A stretch of 64,000 nucleotides of DNA, from positions 31,596,132 through 31,660,131 of the forward strand of contig OY754981.1 in the NCBI GenBank assembly GCA_963576475.1. The letters run 5' to 3'. The position numbers and the translations under genes are program-made. Shown in pieces: positions 10,650 through 21,170 of the stretch. This DNA comes from Molanna angustata. Its lineage: Eukaryota; Arthropoda; Insecta; Trichoptera; Molannidae. The stretch's first letter is position 1, and the number at the start of each line of letters is the position of its first letter. The notes beneath the pieces were generated by a model that worked only from the letters and a program-made list of their open reading frames with translations, made no database searches and was not told the DNA's origin.

Positions 10650-11300
10650 TGCCAGTGCTGTTAACAAAGTCTCTTCGCTCTTTGAGTGCCACAGCCAGTG
10701 CGACCTTTAACGAGCGAACCAGCCTCTCCCAGGCGGTGCTGTCGGTGTGTTGTATCGCCATTCAATTCTCTTCTCTTCTCAACCAACACTGAGAAATCTT
10801 TTGTCCGTGTTTAGGGCCGTCATAGTGTCGCATATCTCCATGCTTGCGCCTTTAAAATTCGTGCCATTGTCTGATTAAAATATGTGTGGCTGCCCACGCC
10901 TCGCGGTCATTCATTGTATTGCCATTATTGTAGCATCTCTGCTCAATGACACTGTCACTTAATATGTACGGCCCGTGTCGTCATACATATGAATAATGCT
11001 CCATATCGCTTCTCACGTTGCCGGCTTACGGTTTCTATGATTGGCCTGAACATGTCCATGCCGCAGTGCGTGAAAGGCCTCCGATGGTGAGCAAACCTCC
11101 CAGGTGGTAATTGTCCCATGAGCGGTGGTTGCAGCCTGGCACGCACGTGCTGGCAGCGTAGGTATGTATGTAGCTCTTTTCTGGTGACTGTACGCAGTCT
11201 AGGATGTACGTAAGTCTGCTATTGGCCTTTTTACCCTCGGCTCCTCGGCTGGTACCGCTTCCGTTACCCGCGGGTGATTTGAAGCCCAATTTGTCAGCTC
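10650..11300 (-). pseudogene. BEL/Pao integrase fragment
   Basis: Minus-strand frames give, in order, MGQLPPGRFAHHRRPFTHCG (the conserved entry to the integrase core, 11,146-10,955) with TTRAVHIK, then SDNGTNFKGASMEI around the second catalytic Asp (about 10,880), then AWERLVRSLKVAL (about 10,720). At least three frameshifts and an in-frame stop just before SDNGTNF show that it is dead. The D,D-35-E core is otherwise recognisable. Confidence 0.85.
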
Positions 11301-11544
11301 CAGGCCTTCTTGTTTCAGCATAGCGGTCACTCCTTTGACTAAGTTGATTGTGCGTCTAAGTAGTTGTATTTAAATATGCTAAATGTGAGTTATTTAGTTT
11401 TACTTTACCTCTACTTACTTCGTTGCGTTTCACCATCAACAACAACAGTTATCACAGATTGTAAAAATTTGACAAATAAAATAAACATACTTGTTATACT
11501 TTTATAATTATTATGAAAACTTAATTTGTGTGCCATATTCAAAT
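11301..11544. other. Spacer before the Penelope-like element
   Basis: AT-rich, no frame with similarity. It forms the left flank of the PLE inverted repeat. Confidence 0.4.
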
Positions 11545-11617
11545 TAATAAGAAAATAAATTTTTGTGTTGCACACTTAACTCCGTCGATAACTCGACCGG
11601 TTTCGGAGAGCACCTCT
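11545..11617 (+). repeat. PLE left inverted terminal repeat
   Basis: 73 nt complementary to 13,670-13,742. On the minus strand the repeat and its flank (to about 11,640) contain ccagacga, a ggagag/ctctcc hairpin and gaaacc, the layout of a hammerhead ribozyme core with one deviation (see findings). Confidence 0.9.
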
Positions 11618-11658
11618 CCTTCGTCTGGAGTTCACTTAAAAACTAACTGCGATAAAAT

Positions 11659-12909
11659 TTAAGTTATGTAGGATAGGTAGGCTGTACATTGTGGAAAGGG
11701 TGGGGGTGGATAACTGAAGGGGGTAACTAGAGGGGGTGGCGGTATATTATTATGGTCAACTAATAGTGGAAATATATTTAAAATTGGGCTACCTGCGATA
11801 TTTGTGTTATTGTTGATCAGATTACCTTTTTGGTTTATTGCTTTCCTTATCTCTAAGTTTTCAAAATTGTTTAGAATTAACCCTGACTTATTGGAATGCA
11901 AGATTTTAATACCTGTTCTAGTGTCAAAACTATGTCCCTTTTCAATAATATGGTTAGCAAATTCACTAAAATTTGTATTTTTTAAACATCGCAGATGTTC
12001 CTTAACTCTAATATTAATACTTCTATCGGTCTTACCAATATAGAATGCATCACAAACCTCACATGTTAATTTATACACTCCTGCTTTTTCTAATGGTGAA
12101 GTTATATCTTTAGAATTAGATAAATGTCTTCCGATACTATTATTGGTGTAATAAGCCGGTTTGATATTTGTTGGTAAAATAGACGTAACGGAATCTGTCA
12201 AATCATTGATATACAACATACGCCGCCATTTCTCGTTGTTACTTGTTACCGAGTTATTACTAGAATATAAATAGGTTGTTTGTAATTTAAGTTTAAGCTT
12301 TTTATTTAAAATGTTGTCTATTAATTTCGGCATGTACCCATTATTTACCGCAATGCTTTTTATTGTATCTAATTCTGTTTTAAAATTTATATCAGACAGA
12401 GGGATAGTTGTGAGTCTATTAATCATGGAATGATAAGCAGCGTGTTTATGAGAAATCGGATGGTTAGAGGAATTATGAATTGTTATGTCTGTGTATATCG
12501 GTTTTCTGAATATGTTAAATTCAATTTTATTATTACTAATCGAAAGTGAGAGGTCTAAAAAATTTAAGACGGAATTATTTTGAATTTCTAAGGTAAATTG
12601 AATGTTTTTATGAAAAGAATTTAGCAAGTTCAGAAAATTATGTAACTGGCGTACTGTACCCGTCCAAATGCAAAACACATCATCAACATAACGTCTCCAT
12701 AGTAATACATATTTTAAAAGTACAGAACTGCTATTAAATATTTTAAATTCTAAGTTGTCAATGAACATATCAGCTATCAATGGGCTAGTATGGGCACCCA
12801 TGGCTAAGCCATCTTTTTGGTTATATATCACATTGTTAATTTGAAAGTAATTTTGTGATAAGCACATATCAAAAGATTTAATGAGATCCGTCGTTAATTC
12901 CTTACACAA
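11659..12909 (-). pseudogene. PLE reverse transcriptase C-terminal part plus GIY-YIG endonuclease
   Basis: About 415 codons. RT motif B GLAMGAHTSPLIAD near 34-47, motif C YVDD at 74-77 and motif D LNFLDLSLS near 115-123. The GIY-YIG nuclease follows: GVYKLTCEVCDAFYIGKT near 277-294 with the downstream Arg and His in RSINIRVKEHL, and a CxxC (CEVC) between the GVY and YIG strands as in EN-positive PLEs. There are no internal stops. The apparent start is not a real ATG; it is the continuation of the upstream frame across the frameshift. Confidence 0.93.
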
Positions 12910-13753
12910 GTACCGACTCCTCTAAAATATTTTTAACAATAATTTTACTTTCATCAACTGGGACGTTGGTAAACAGGCTTACAATATCAAAAGATACTAA
13001 TATTGCATTATTTGGTAAATTCATATTTTTAATCAAGTTAACTAATTCTAGCGAATTTTTTATAGTGTATTGTGGCTTGAAAATATTGGACGTGTTGATA
13101 AAGTTAGTTATATGTTTTGATATTTTAGCTAGGGGGGCATTACAGCTTGACACGACGGGTCTAATAGGTTTATTGGGTTTATGAATTTTGAGAAGACCGT
13201 ATAATTTCGGTGGTTGAGGGTTCATAACTATTAATTGATGTTTTGAGCAATTCTTAAAACTATCACTACTACAGTTCTTAATTAACATTTTGAGTTTTTC
13301 TTGGTATTTTTGTGTAGGATCTTTGTTTAACACTTCAAATTTATCATTGTCTAGAAAGTCTTGTATTTTTGACAGATAATCACATTTATTTAAAATCACT
13401 ACAGAGTTTCCTTTATCTGCTTTAGTTATTATGAGTTCTTTTTCTTTTATTGTCTTGCACATATTTTTGATTAATTTTGTTTCCGGGTTGTTTTTAATAT
13501 TATTATACACTGAGGCCGATTTATCTTTTAATTGTGAAGCACAAGTGTAATGATATGTTTTTGGCTGATTATATAGAGCTGATTCTAGATCACATGCCAA
13601 TCTTTCAACTGCAGGGATCACCGTATTTTTATCATAATTAAGGTTGTAGTTAAGGGCCTCAACTACAACAGAGGTGCTCTCCGAAACCGGTCGAGTTATC
13701 GACGGAGTTAAGTGTGCAACACAAAAATTTATTTTCTTATTATATATAAACAT
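12902..13753 (-). pseudogene. PLE reverse transcriptase, N-terminal part
   Basis: 283 codons on the minus strand. ITKADKGNSVVIL near residues 110-121 and YGLLKIHKPNKPIRPVVSS near 185-203 are hallmark PLE words. Motif A LVSFDIVSLFTNV carries the catalytic Asp near 256. The frame runs into a stop just after ILEESVLV at 12,902, and the protein continues in the next frame (CKELTTDLIKSF), so a small indel near 12,905 splits one gene. Confidence 0.9.
13670..13742 (-). repeat. PLE right inverted terminal repeat
   Basis: 73 nt, reverse complement of 11,545-11,617 over its whole length by eye. It overlaps the first codons of the PLE frame. Confidence 0.9.
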
Positions 13754-13754
13754 A

Positions 13755-14085
13755 CTTGACTACCTGACTGAGGTGTTGTGTGTCAATATTAGGATTTACA
13801 CTAGTCACTTTTATATTATACATAATATAACAATCACATAATATAAAATAATTTACATGTAATTTATTACATATGTATGTAACAAGCGACTTTGTAAATA
13901 AGCGGAAATATATTTATTACTATTCACTGTTTGATTGTTTTGCTGTAATTACACTTAGGTGTTATAATCAAATTATTTTCGAGAACATTTTCAATGTGTC
14001 CTTCATACTTCCAGTCTTCCAAAATTATCTCCTTTGTTTTCCTTATTACTTTGCACCAATCTTCTTTCGATCTCAAGTTCTTTAG
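13755..14085. other. AT-rich junction between PLE and BEL1
   Basis: No coding similarity. The minus-strand open frame at 13,924-14,169 that overlaps it is AT-codon biased and is an out-of-frame run from the BEL1 gag relic, not a recognised protein. Confidence 0.45.
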
Positions 14086-14089
14086 GCAA

Positions 14090-14839
14090 GTAGACATACG
14101 GCACATAATCATTTGCTTTTCGTGTATGTCCAACGTTCGTTTACACTTTTTTCTCGAAATATTGCACAATCATACAGCGGGTGTAACTCATTGCACAAGT
14201 CACAGGCCGGTGTACTTTTCTTTTCCTCTACTACGTGGTGGACAGTGGCGTTTCCGTCTCGACGTTGCGCATCTCGTTTTGCCGGTTTACCTGAGCGCAG
14301 ACTGCCCATGTTCGGCGCCGCATTGCACAATCCGTCTAGCCACTGTGACAGCTCTTGTGTGGTCGCTTTGGTGGTTCTGTTTCTTCCTGTGTCGAACCAC
14401 ATCAGCTGCATGTAGATCGGTAGCTTCGCCACTATCTCTTCCAGCAGTTGAGGTGCTATCAAATATGTCTTGTCGACCCCTCTGATCGTTGAAACCACGT
14501 TGCTCACGGCCAATGCGAAGTCCCGCAACGTGTCCATGGATGCTGGCTCTGCGACGCGCGGTATTCTGCGCAGCCTGTCTACCATCGCACCCACTATCAT
14601 CTGGGGGTGACCGAAGTTTTTCTCTAGCCTGTCCATTATCTCGGGAATGTTTTTTGCTTCTGCTGTCGTTCCAGTTGAACTCTTTGTTCACGGATAACCT
14701 TTCGTAGCTGTACGATGGTGTCCTCGCTCGTTGTCTCGACTGTGTGCGTTGAGTCGTTGTCGGAGACATCTTCTTCCAGCTCTTTGGCAGCATTTTTGCC
14801 GTTTCTCAACGATGGAGTCATCTTGGCGATTGTACACAC
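14090..14839 (-). pseudogene. BEL1 gag, internally deleted
   Basis: Starts at the ATG at 14,839 (MCTIAKMTPSLRNGKNAAKE), followed by a heptad-rich VQLRKVIREQRVQLERQQ coiled coil. A deletion at about 14,640 removes the middle (present at 55,562-56,000). The frame from 14,636 resumes with the DUF1759-type gag core (MDRLEKNFGHPQMI, LLEEIVAKLPIYMQLMW) and a zinc-knuckle start CDLCNELHPLYDC. After an in-frame stop the knuckle continues as LCAVCL. Protease, RT and integrase are absent. Confidence 0.85.
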
Positions 14840-14852
14840 TGGATGAAGATCG

Positions 14853-14872
14853 ATCCGGCGCTCGAAGGACCA
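14853..14872 (-). promoter_or_regulatory. BEL1 primer-binding site (tRNA-Tyr-like)
   Basis: atccggcgctcgaaggacca lies 4 nt from the LTR edge. It equals the 3' end of insect tRNA-Tyr including CCA, with two extra bases (gc). The same site, undisturbed, lies in BEL2 at 34,898-34,915. Confidence 0.7.
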
Positions 14873-14876
14873 AAAA

Positions 14877-15298
14877 TGTTACGGACGGTAGTGGTTAGCC
14901 GAACGCAGCACTTTATTTTATTTAAGGCGGTGGCTCGCATCTTCACCGTGGATCGCCTCGCTGTCTCCACGTAGCTCCAGCAGCTCACTACACAGTATAC
15001 GACTCGTATACTATGTAGGAGAGATATTCGGGTGGATGCTTCCGTCGGTGGTTGATTCCAGTTCAAAATGGTAGTCCAGGTTCAGGCATGGTCGTCGAGT
15101 GTTCCGTATTCCAAGCAGGTTCAGGCAGTTTCGAGTCAAGAGATAAATAATAAACGCAGGTAGTGGTATGAAAGAACATATATTTTGCACAATGTGCCGA
15201 GTATTTATATATTTCTGCCGGTCAAATTCAGGCACATTGGCTTTATTTTTACAAATACATTTCATGTACTTAAAACTAACCCAATCTCGTCCGTTACA
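14877..15298 (-). repeat. BEL1 5' LTR (LTR1, 422 bp)
   Basis: Ends are tgttacggacgg and ctcgtccgttaca, that is TG…CA with an 8-bp imperfect terminal inversion. It lies directly upstream of the primer-binding site and gag. It lacks a segment (gcggccggcggtac…cccggctaggccc) present in the 602-bp LTR at 56,202-56,803, so LTR1 exists in short and long forms here. Confidence 0.85.
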
Positions 15299-15485
15299 GT
15301 AGCCATTCAATAATTACGTCCTTTCTGGAGGATGTTGTAGGAGCTGGAGCTTTATCAATTTGAACAGAGTGGTATGGCGCGTTATCAATTATTATTGTGC
15401 TTTGGGGAGGAATATTTTTTTGAAACCATTCCAACCATTCCCATATGTCTGGAAGTTCATTTCTTTTTGGACTTAAGCGCCAATT
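15299..15485 (-). pseudogene. DDE transposase fragment
   Basis: Minus-strand frame with LPDIWEWLEWFQKNIPP, then STIIIDNAPYHSVQIDKAP and SSRKDVIIEWL. The IIDNAPYHS word is the second catalytic Asp region of mariner/Tc1-like DDE_3 transposases, and the SRK..II.WL word following it is typical of the same group. Only about 60 residues survive, fused without a gap to a LINE B ORF1 fragment on one side and the LTR1 edge on the other. No terminal inverted repeats seen. Confidence 0.75.
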
Positions 15486-16600
15486 CTCGTTCTTTTGAAG
15501 TTTCAAAAGAACGAGAGGCATCGCCGTTTTAGAAGAGTCCTTTGTCATTCTGTGGGCTGTGTTAATGGGGAAGACTGGGGAAAGGGCCTCAAGGAGCTCA
15601 TTAATCCAGATGGACTCGGGGCCAAGATTGGTTTGTCTTCTTGGAGACGAAATGAGTGGTATGGAATTTTGGAATCTCCGACGATTTTGGACGCTTGTCG
15701 GAAGGCGTCGGAGGACTTTACGGAAATCAGGACTTTTGAGCCTGAGTTCCGGGCGGTGGAATTGACTCCGCACTCTTCAAATGTTTTGAAGAGGCGAGTG
15801 ATATTGTCCTTGGAGTGGAGGACAATTGGAGGGATTTTCCCTCCTACTTGAGCGTTTTTGGGGCCTGTTGGCTGACGGGGGGTACAGGGTGGAGGTTCTG
15901 GACATAGGTGAAGGTGAGGTGGGGGAGGGGGCAGATGGGGAAATTTTTTTGGTGGCCTTTTGGATGAAGACACCACAGTACCTTTTGGCTACTGTGGAGT
16001 TTGACAGTGGGGGTGAGCTCGGGGGAGTATGGTGAGTTCTTCATCGGAGAGGGGACGCTTGTCTTGGATGGCCAAGAGAGCGAGAAGGTCTAACACTGTG
16101 ACGTTGGTAAGGGACTTTGTGAGTGAAAATTGTCGGTGTTTTATTGTTATTTTATTTTTTTATTTAATATTTGGAGGCCTCCAGGGGAGCGTGCTCGACC
16201 CTGGAGGAGAGAGTAGTATTTGTCTGTATTAAACGTTCTTTGTGATCACTGCACTGGGTAATGAATGAGAGTTTATAGTTATTGAGAGTCTGTGTGAGAC
16301 AGATGGAAACCGAACACTTTGATATAACTGCACTGTATATATGAACACTGTGAAAATAACACTAGTTTTATATTACACTATTTAATGAAAAGCACTGTAT
16401 TGATTCACTGTAAGTAAATGTAACACTGTTATATGAATTAAGTTAAAGTTATTAAATTGTCCCCGACGCGAGAGCGGATCGTGGGCGAACGAGTTTGCTA
16501 TTGAAAACGCAGGAACCAAGGAAGCAACCTGTGGAACCGCGTGAGTCGAAATATGAATACAAATACAACTGTATCTGGCGAATATAAATTTACAAGTGTG
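15486..16600 (-). mobile_element. LINE B copy 2, 5' part (ORF1 fragment and leader)
   Basis: ORF1 relic at 15,486-16,052: the PRE_C2HC part (ISVKSSDAFRQASKIV, HRMTKDSSKTAMPLVLLKLQ) is out of frame with upstream Pro-rich pieces, and the MAVIRGVPES segment is deleted. The leader 16,053-16,600 matches copy 1 through to the 5' terminus tttacaagtgtg. ORF2 is absent; the 3' side is replaced by the transposase fragment. Confidence 0.85.
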
Positions 16601-16602
16601 GG

Positions 16603-16870
16603 TGCGGCATGCTTCATTGCACAATGTGCCCAGTATGTAGGGCCTATGTAGGGCCTAACCGGGAAATGGTGAAAGTCATGCGGCCGAATGACTTTCACCA
16701 TTTCCCGGTTAGGCCCTACATATTTATCCTCGCCGCTACCCTGTTACATTATAATACAATACTCTTATCAATCAAGGGCCATTGGCTTTATTATTACATT
16801 TACATATATATATTTTTCGTACAGATATAATATGGTATTGTGTGGTGGTTCTATCTCGTCCTTTACACCA
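16603..16870 (-). repeat. LTR1-derived fragment with rearranged hairpin
   Basis: Carries the long-form LTR1 words gcacaatgtgccc, cccggttaggccctacat, atcctcgccgctaccctgt and a decayed end (tctcgtcctttacac against ctcgtccgttaca). An inverted duplication at 16,646-16,721 is described in the findings. The same fragment followed by the same LINE A junction occurs at 36,165-36,340. Confidence 0.75.
16646..16721. repeat. 34-bp perfect inverted repeat, 8-nt loop
   Basis: Arms 16,646-16,679 and 16,688-16,721, loop gcggccga. The right arm is ordinary LTR1 sequence; the left arm is an inverted copy not present in the sister locus at 36.1 kb. Confidence 0.9.
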
Positions 16871-19110
16871 GACCTTGTGGAAGGCCTTGCTGACATCCAT
16901 GGACAACATCGCTGTGTGGCAGATGTCATTGAACACCTTTGTGATGATTTCCACGATTCAAAGTAGGTGGTGGTCTGTGGCGTTATCTGTTCAAAGTGTT
17001 TTGTAATTTCTGATGGTGAGATTTTGTTTCGGTTTTAACTATGTCTCGTTGATGAGCAAGAGGTCGAGGTTATGCTCTTCGAGGAAGAGCTCCACCTCTG
17101 CCTTGAAGTTCCTGACATGGCCGTTTGCGTTCCAGAACGCTATTTGAAGATGGGTTGGTTGTCTAGCCATTTATGGAGTTGCGAGCTTCCTGAAGGAGGG
17201 AGGCTGCAGCCTTTGTGAATTCCTCTAGCTTGCGTGTGAGGAGCAGGAGGGTAGAAGTGGTTTCAGTGGGTTTGGGGTTTGTAGGTGGGGGTTGGGGCGC
17301 TTGGCGGGGAAGAGATTAAAAGGTGGGGGCTGGCCAGTTAGGTTGCGCTCTTTCATGGAGCGGTAGAGGATGAGTTCGGGTGGAAATGGGGAGTAGAGGC
17401 CAGTTTGTCCTTATGGACATTAGAGGCTGGGGAGGTAAGGAGGGGCATGCTGGGATGGGTGTAGAGGGAGCTTTGGATTTGTTTTTAGGGTGCTCTGGAC
17501 ATCCCTTGCAATTTGCGGTGTGGTCCCTGGAGCAATGGACGCATTTGGCTGGGTCATCATGACTCTTGACACATTTTGAATGATGATGGTCACCGGCACA
17601 CTTTAAGAATCTTGTTTCGGCAAAGCAGTTTATTGCCGAGTGGCCGTGACATTGGCAGCGGAAGCACTGTCCAACTGGAGCATGTGTTTTCAGGCTTTCC
17701 ACCTTCACTCTTATGTGGAGGACGCTCTCCAGTTTTTTTAAAAATTTGCTTTGCGTCTTCACTCCTTTGGAGATTTACCAAAGCTAGAGGGACCTCGTCT
17801 CATCCTATGGACGGACTGGACGGGGTAGTCTTGGTACTTGTTGGCAGTGGCCGTGGGTGAGTTTGGAGGGCACAAAGCGGCCTGGTTGGGTCCTGCTTTT
17901 GGGGCATTCTGGGCACCCCTTGTCTGCTGGGTGGAGGCCAGAGCATAGGACGCATGTGGAAGGAGTGTCTTTATGTTTCTTGCACTCCGAGTGGTGGTGG
18001 TCTCCGACACATTTCAGGCATCTTACTGAGGCGAAGCAGTTCGATGCCGAATGACCGTGACGTTGGCACCTGAAATATTGGCCAACTGAGACCTGATTTC
18101 TCAGGGACTAGACCTTCACTCGGAAGTGCAGGACGCACTCCAACCTGTTATGGATGGATTAAGCATCTTCCCCTCTGGTGAGGTTCACCAGAACCAGGGG
18201 AATTTCCCGTCTGTCGGTTCCTCTCCTCATCCTGTGAACCTCCAGAAGGGGATAGCCCTGGCTGGTGAGATCTTCTTTGATCTCACCTGGAGTGAGGATT
18301 TCTGGGAGTCCTCTGAGGACCACCTTCAGGGGTTTCTCCTCCTGTAGGTTGAAGGAGTGGAACTCCAGGTTTCCATTTTTCAGAGCCTTTGTCGCTCTGT
18401 TGAAGTCTAGTGGGGTTTTCAGTGATATAGTTGTTGTGTGGCTTGTTCATGGCCACGAAATCAATGCCCTTTTCTGTGAAAAGAGCCGAGGCTTTTGAGA
18501 AATTACCTTTTTTATGAAGGACGATGGGAGGGATCCTTGAGGCTTGAGGTCTGGGGATTGGATTAGAGGGGGCGGGGGGGGGGGGTCAGGTTTTGGAGTC
18601 GGGTTAGGGATAGAGGGCTGGGATAGTGATGGAGATGGAGACTCTCTGGTGGCGGCGATTTTGGCCTTTGGGCTGTTTTGTGACGGAGAAGGGGAACTTT
18701 TATTGGAGCGCTTCCTCTTCCCCATTGGGGTTGTCCAATCTGGGGAAGGGGAAGAGGAGAGGCATGAAGTTGGGGGGGGTGGTGTATTCGTAATCAGAGG
18801 ACTCTTTGTTTTTTGGAGAGTCGGTAGAGTCGTTTTCGGACTCCTCTTCCTCGGAGCTCCTCTCTTCCTCTTCCTGGAGTTCATACTCCCGGGAGAGTTT
18901 TGTGAGGGTCCTCAGCAGAGTTCGTCCTCTCAGAGCGTCACATGCTGCTTGGAGAGCTGCACTTATGATGGAAGGTGGGGGGGTCTGTTTTGCAGAAGAG
19001 TAGCTCCCGTAGAGCCTGTTCTCTTCGCGTGTTTGGGGAGGTGCTGGGCGGGGAGGTGGGAGATGTGTGAAGGGGGGAGGTGGTGTTAAAGGCTTCTAAA
19101 TGCGACATTA
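16862..19110 (-). pseudogene. LINE A copy: RT stub, EN start and ORF1
   Basis: Minus strand, right to left. ORF1 starts near 19,110, with an acidic region and the basic MGKRKRSNKSSPSPSQ (18,884-18,447). The PRE_C2HC part (about 18,450-18,130) is followed by two successive zinc-knuckle modules, one at about 18,090-17,870 and one at 17,700-17,480 (GQCFRCQCHGHSAINC, CAGDHHHSKC). ORF1 ends at about 17,170. Only the first codons of EN remain, joined at about 16,982 to RT motif A (MLSMDVSKAFHKVW). Comparison with 36.3-38.0 kb shows that about 1.37 kb of EN-RT was deleted at that join. Confidence 0.85.
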
Positions 19111-19465
19111 TTGTGAAAGGTATGAGTAATAAAAAATAAAATAAAGGTATGAGTATTGAAGGTTATGGGTGGAGGTGCGTAGGTGATATAGAAAAGAGAA
19201 GAGAGATGAGAAATTCACTTTGGGAAGAAACAGGGTTAATCTGGGTGGCAGGGATAATATTTAAGAAGATGGAGAGGTTTGCGAAAAGGGTTATATGATG
19301 GCAGAAGAAAGAATGGTAGGAAGAAAGAGAGTGAGAGAGAGAGAAGTGTATGTAGGGTGGAGATATGAACTAAGGTAAGATGAATGATGTAGGAGTAGAG
19401 AGAATATAATGTAACAATTGTGATGTTGGAGCTATATTGAACAGTAATGGTAATGAGTGGGACTC
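19111..19465 (-). promoter_or_regulatory. LINE A 5' leader (no satellite array)
   Basis: Purine-rich on the plus strand (gaaagaatggtaggaag, gagagagagagaag). It aligns with 26,298-26,570 plus 31,990-32,065, the two sides of the 214-bp array, and with 39,523-39,837. Where the 22-32 kb copy has 5.4 kb of array this copy has only about 50 bp (agatatgaactaagg…ataatgtaac). Confidence 0.7.
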
Positions 19466-19705
19466 ACCGCTTTTGTTTTCTGGGCGACGCACTTGATCAC
19501 AGCACTGAATTTATTTTAAAATCTTTAATTTAGAAATCAATCGTCGTTCTGCCTGTGGCCTTACTCGTCTTTCGGGCGGGCAGGCAGAGCGGCGAGACAC
19601 TTAATGACTGGTGGAGCACTGTATTGTAGTTTTCTCGGAAGCACTGTGTTGGACGTCTGTACTGGTAGGCGGTGTAGTTGTAAATGTGATTGACCCTCGG
19701 TGCAT
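19466..19705 (-). repeat. LINE A 5'-end block, copy c
   Basis: ctcaccgctttt, gcactgaattta, ggccttactcgtctttcggg, gcgggcaggcagagcggcga, gtggagcactg, gacgtctgtactgg, gaccctcggt. It runs straight into the 3' end of the next LINE A copy. Confidence 0.75.
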
Positions 19706-19960
19706 TGGTCATTGGTCATTACTGAAGGACAAAGTGCCGGGTCTTGCGACCCCCGACTCCTTCATCTGAAGTTGGGTGACTGGGATGTTTGAGAGTTTGT
19801 TATTCTGAAGCGATGGAGGGGGGGGGGGGGTGGGAGGATTTTTTCTGTGGGATGATTCTATGGGTAGGACAGTGATATTTCCGGTGGAATTTAATGCTAT
19901 GGGTGTGGGTAGAGGGTAAGGCAGTGGTATTTTCGGGAGGCTACAGTGGGAGGGGTTTCT

Positions 19961-21170
19961 TTAGGACTGTGTGTTAATGGAAGGATTTTTATGCAAGGGG
20001 ATCTTGGCATAAAAACGTTCCGAAAGGGAGTGTATGAATTCTTGGATCGTGGGGATATTGGCATCTTCATGTAGGAGCGAGGTCCTTATCCATCTTGGGG
20101 CGTTAAAGGCTAGGCGAATGGCCTTATTTTGAACAACTTCTTTATATGAGATGGTGCTGCGTTTCCCCAGATGGGGCACGCGTATGTCATGGTGGGGCGT
20201 ATGACTGTCTTATAAATCAAGAGCTTGTTGTTGGTGTTAAGTTTGCTGTTTTCGTTTAGCATTGGGTATAGTGAACTCATCACTCCCGAAGCAGCAGTTG
20301 CCTTGTTTTTTTATGTGGGTACCCCAAGTGAGGCTTTTGTCAAGTGTGAGGCCTAAGTATTTAACCTTGCTCTTCCATGGTATGGTTTGTCCGAACATGG
20401 TGAGGGGGTCTGGGAGATGGGGACGTTTGCGTGTGAAGAGCACAGCGACACTTTTTGATGGGTTTATGATTATTCCCCATTTTTTGCACCATTGTTCCAG
20501 GAGTGATGCCATCTCCTGGACTCTGGCGGTGGCGACAGCGGGGCTTCTGGAGCTGGAGAGGAGGCCTTTGTCATCGGCGAAGTTTACAATGTGGACATTC
20601 CACGAGAGGGGCTTAGGGAGGTCGCTGGCGTAAATTATGTAGAGGATTGGGGAGATGAGTGATCCCTGGGGGACTCCTGCTCTGATGGGGCGTTCTGTGG
20701 AGAAGGTGCCACAGAGTTTGACTTTAAAGGATCTTCCTTTGAGGAAGGAGGAGATGAGGAGAATCATCACGACGGGGATGCCAAAACTTGATAGTTTGGA
20801 GATGATGCCCTCATGCCAGACCTTGTCGAAGGCCTTGCTGACATCCAGGGACAACATCGCTGTATGGCAGTTGTCGTTGAACCCCTTCGTGACGATTTCC
20901 ACGACTCGAAGTAGTTGGTGGTCCGTTGCGTGGGCTTCGCGGAAGCCGTGTTGATGGTCTGGGATGACTTTTTTCTCCTCTATCACCGGCTTGAGACGAT
21001 TTAGGATAACTCTTTCGAGGATTTTACCAGGGCAGGGAAGAAGACTGATTGGGCGGTGGTTTTTGGGATTTTGGTGGTCCTTCCCGGGTTTGGGGATGAG
21101 AATAACATGTGCCTTCTTCCAGGCAGATGGAAAGTGGGTGAGAGATAGGGCTGCGTTACAGAGGGGGGCT
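19961..21170 (-). pseudogene. LINE A reverse transcriptase relic
   Basis: Frame 20,986-20,237 keeps PDHQHGFREAHATDHQLLRV, motif A MLSLDVSKAFDKVW, motif B AGVPQGSLISPILY and motif C NFADD. The C-terminal part (19,961-20,179) is in another frame and lacks about 20 residues. The upstream finger region (ILIPKPGKDHQNPKNHRPIS) lies at about 21,000-21,120 in a third frame. Catalytic residues remain but the frame is broken at least twice. Confidence 0.88.

Larger units (their letters stand above)
11545..13753 (-). mobile_element. Penelope-like element, EN-containing (GIY-YIG)
   Basis: A PLE bounded by 73-bp inverted repeats (11,545-11,617 and 13,670-13,742) that I could match base for base by eye. 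Inside is a single reading unit, RT then GIY-YIG endonuclease, broken by one frameshift. The N-terminal frame begins inside the right inverted repeat, so the repeat is partly coding. Length fits an almost full PLE open frame. The next PLE unit expected in a tandem arrangement is not present. Confidence 0.92.
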
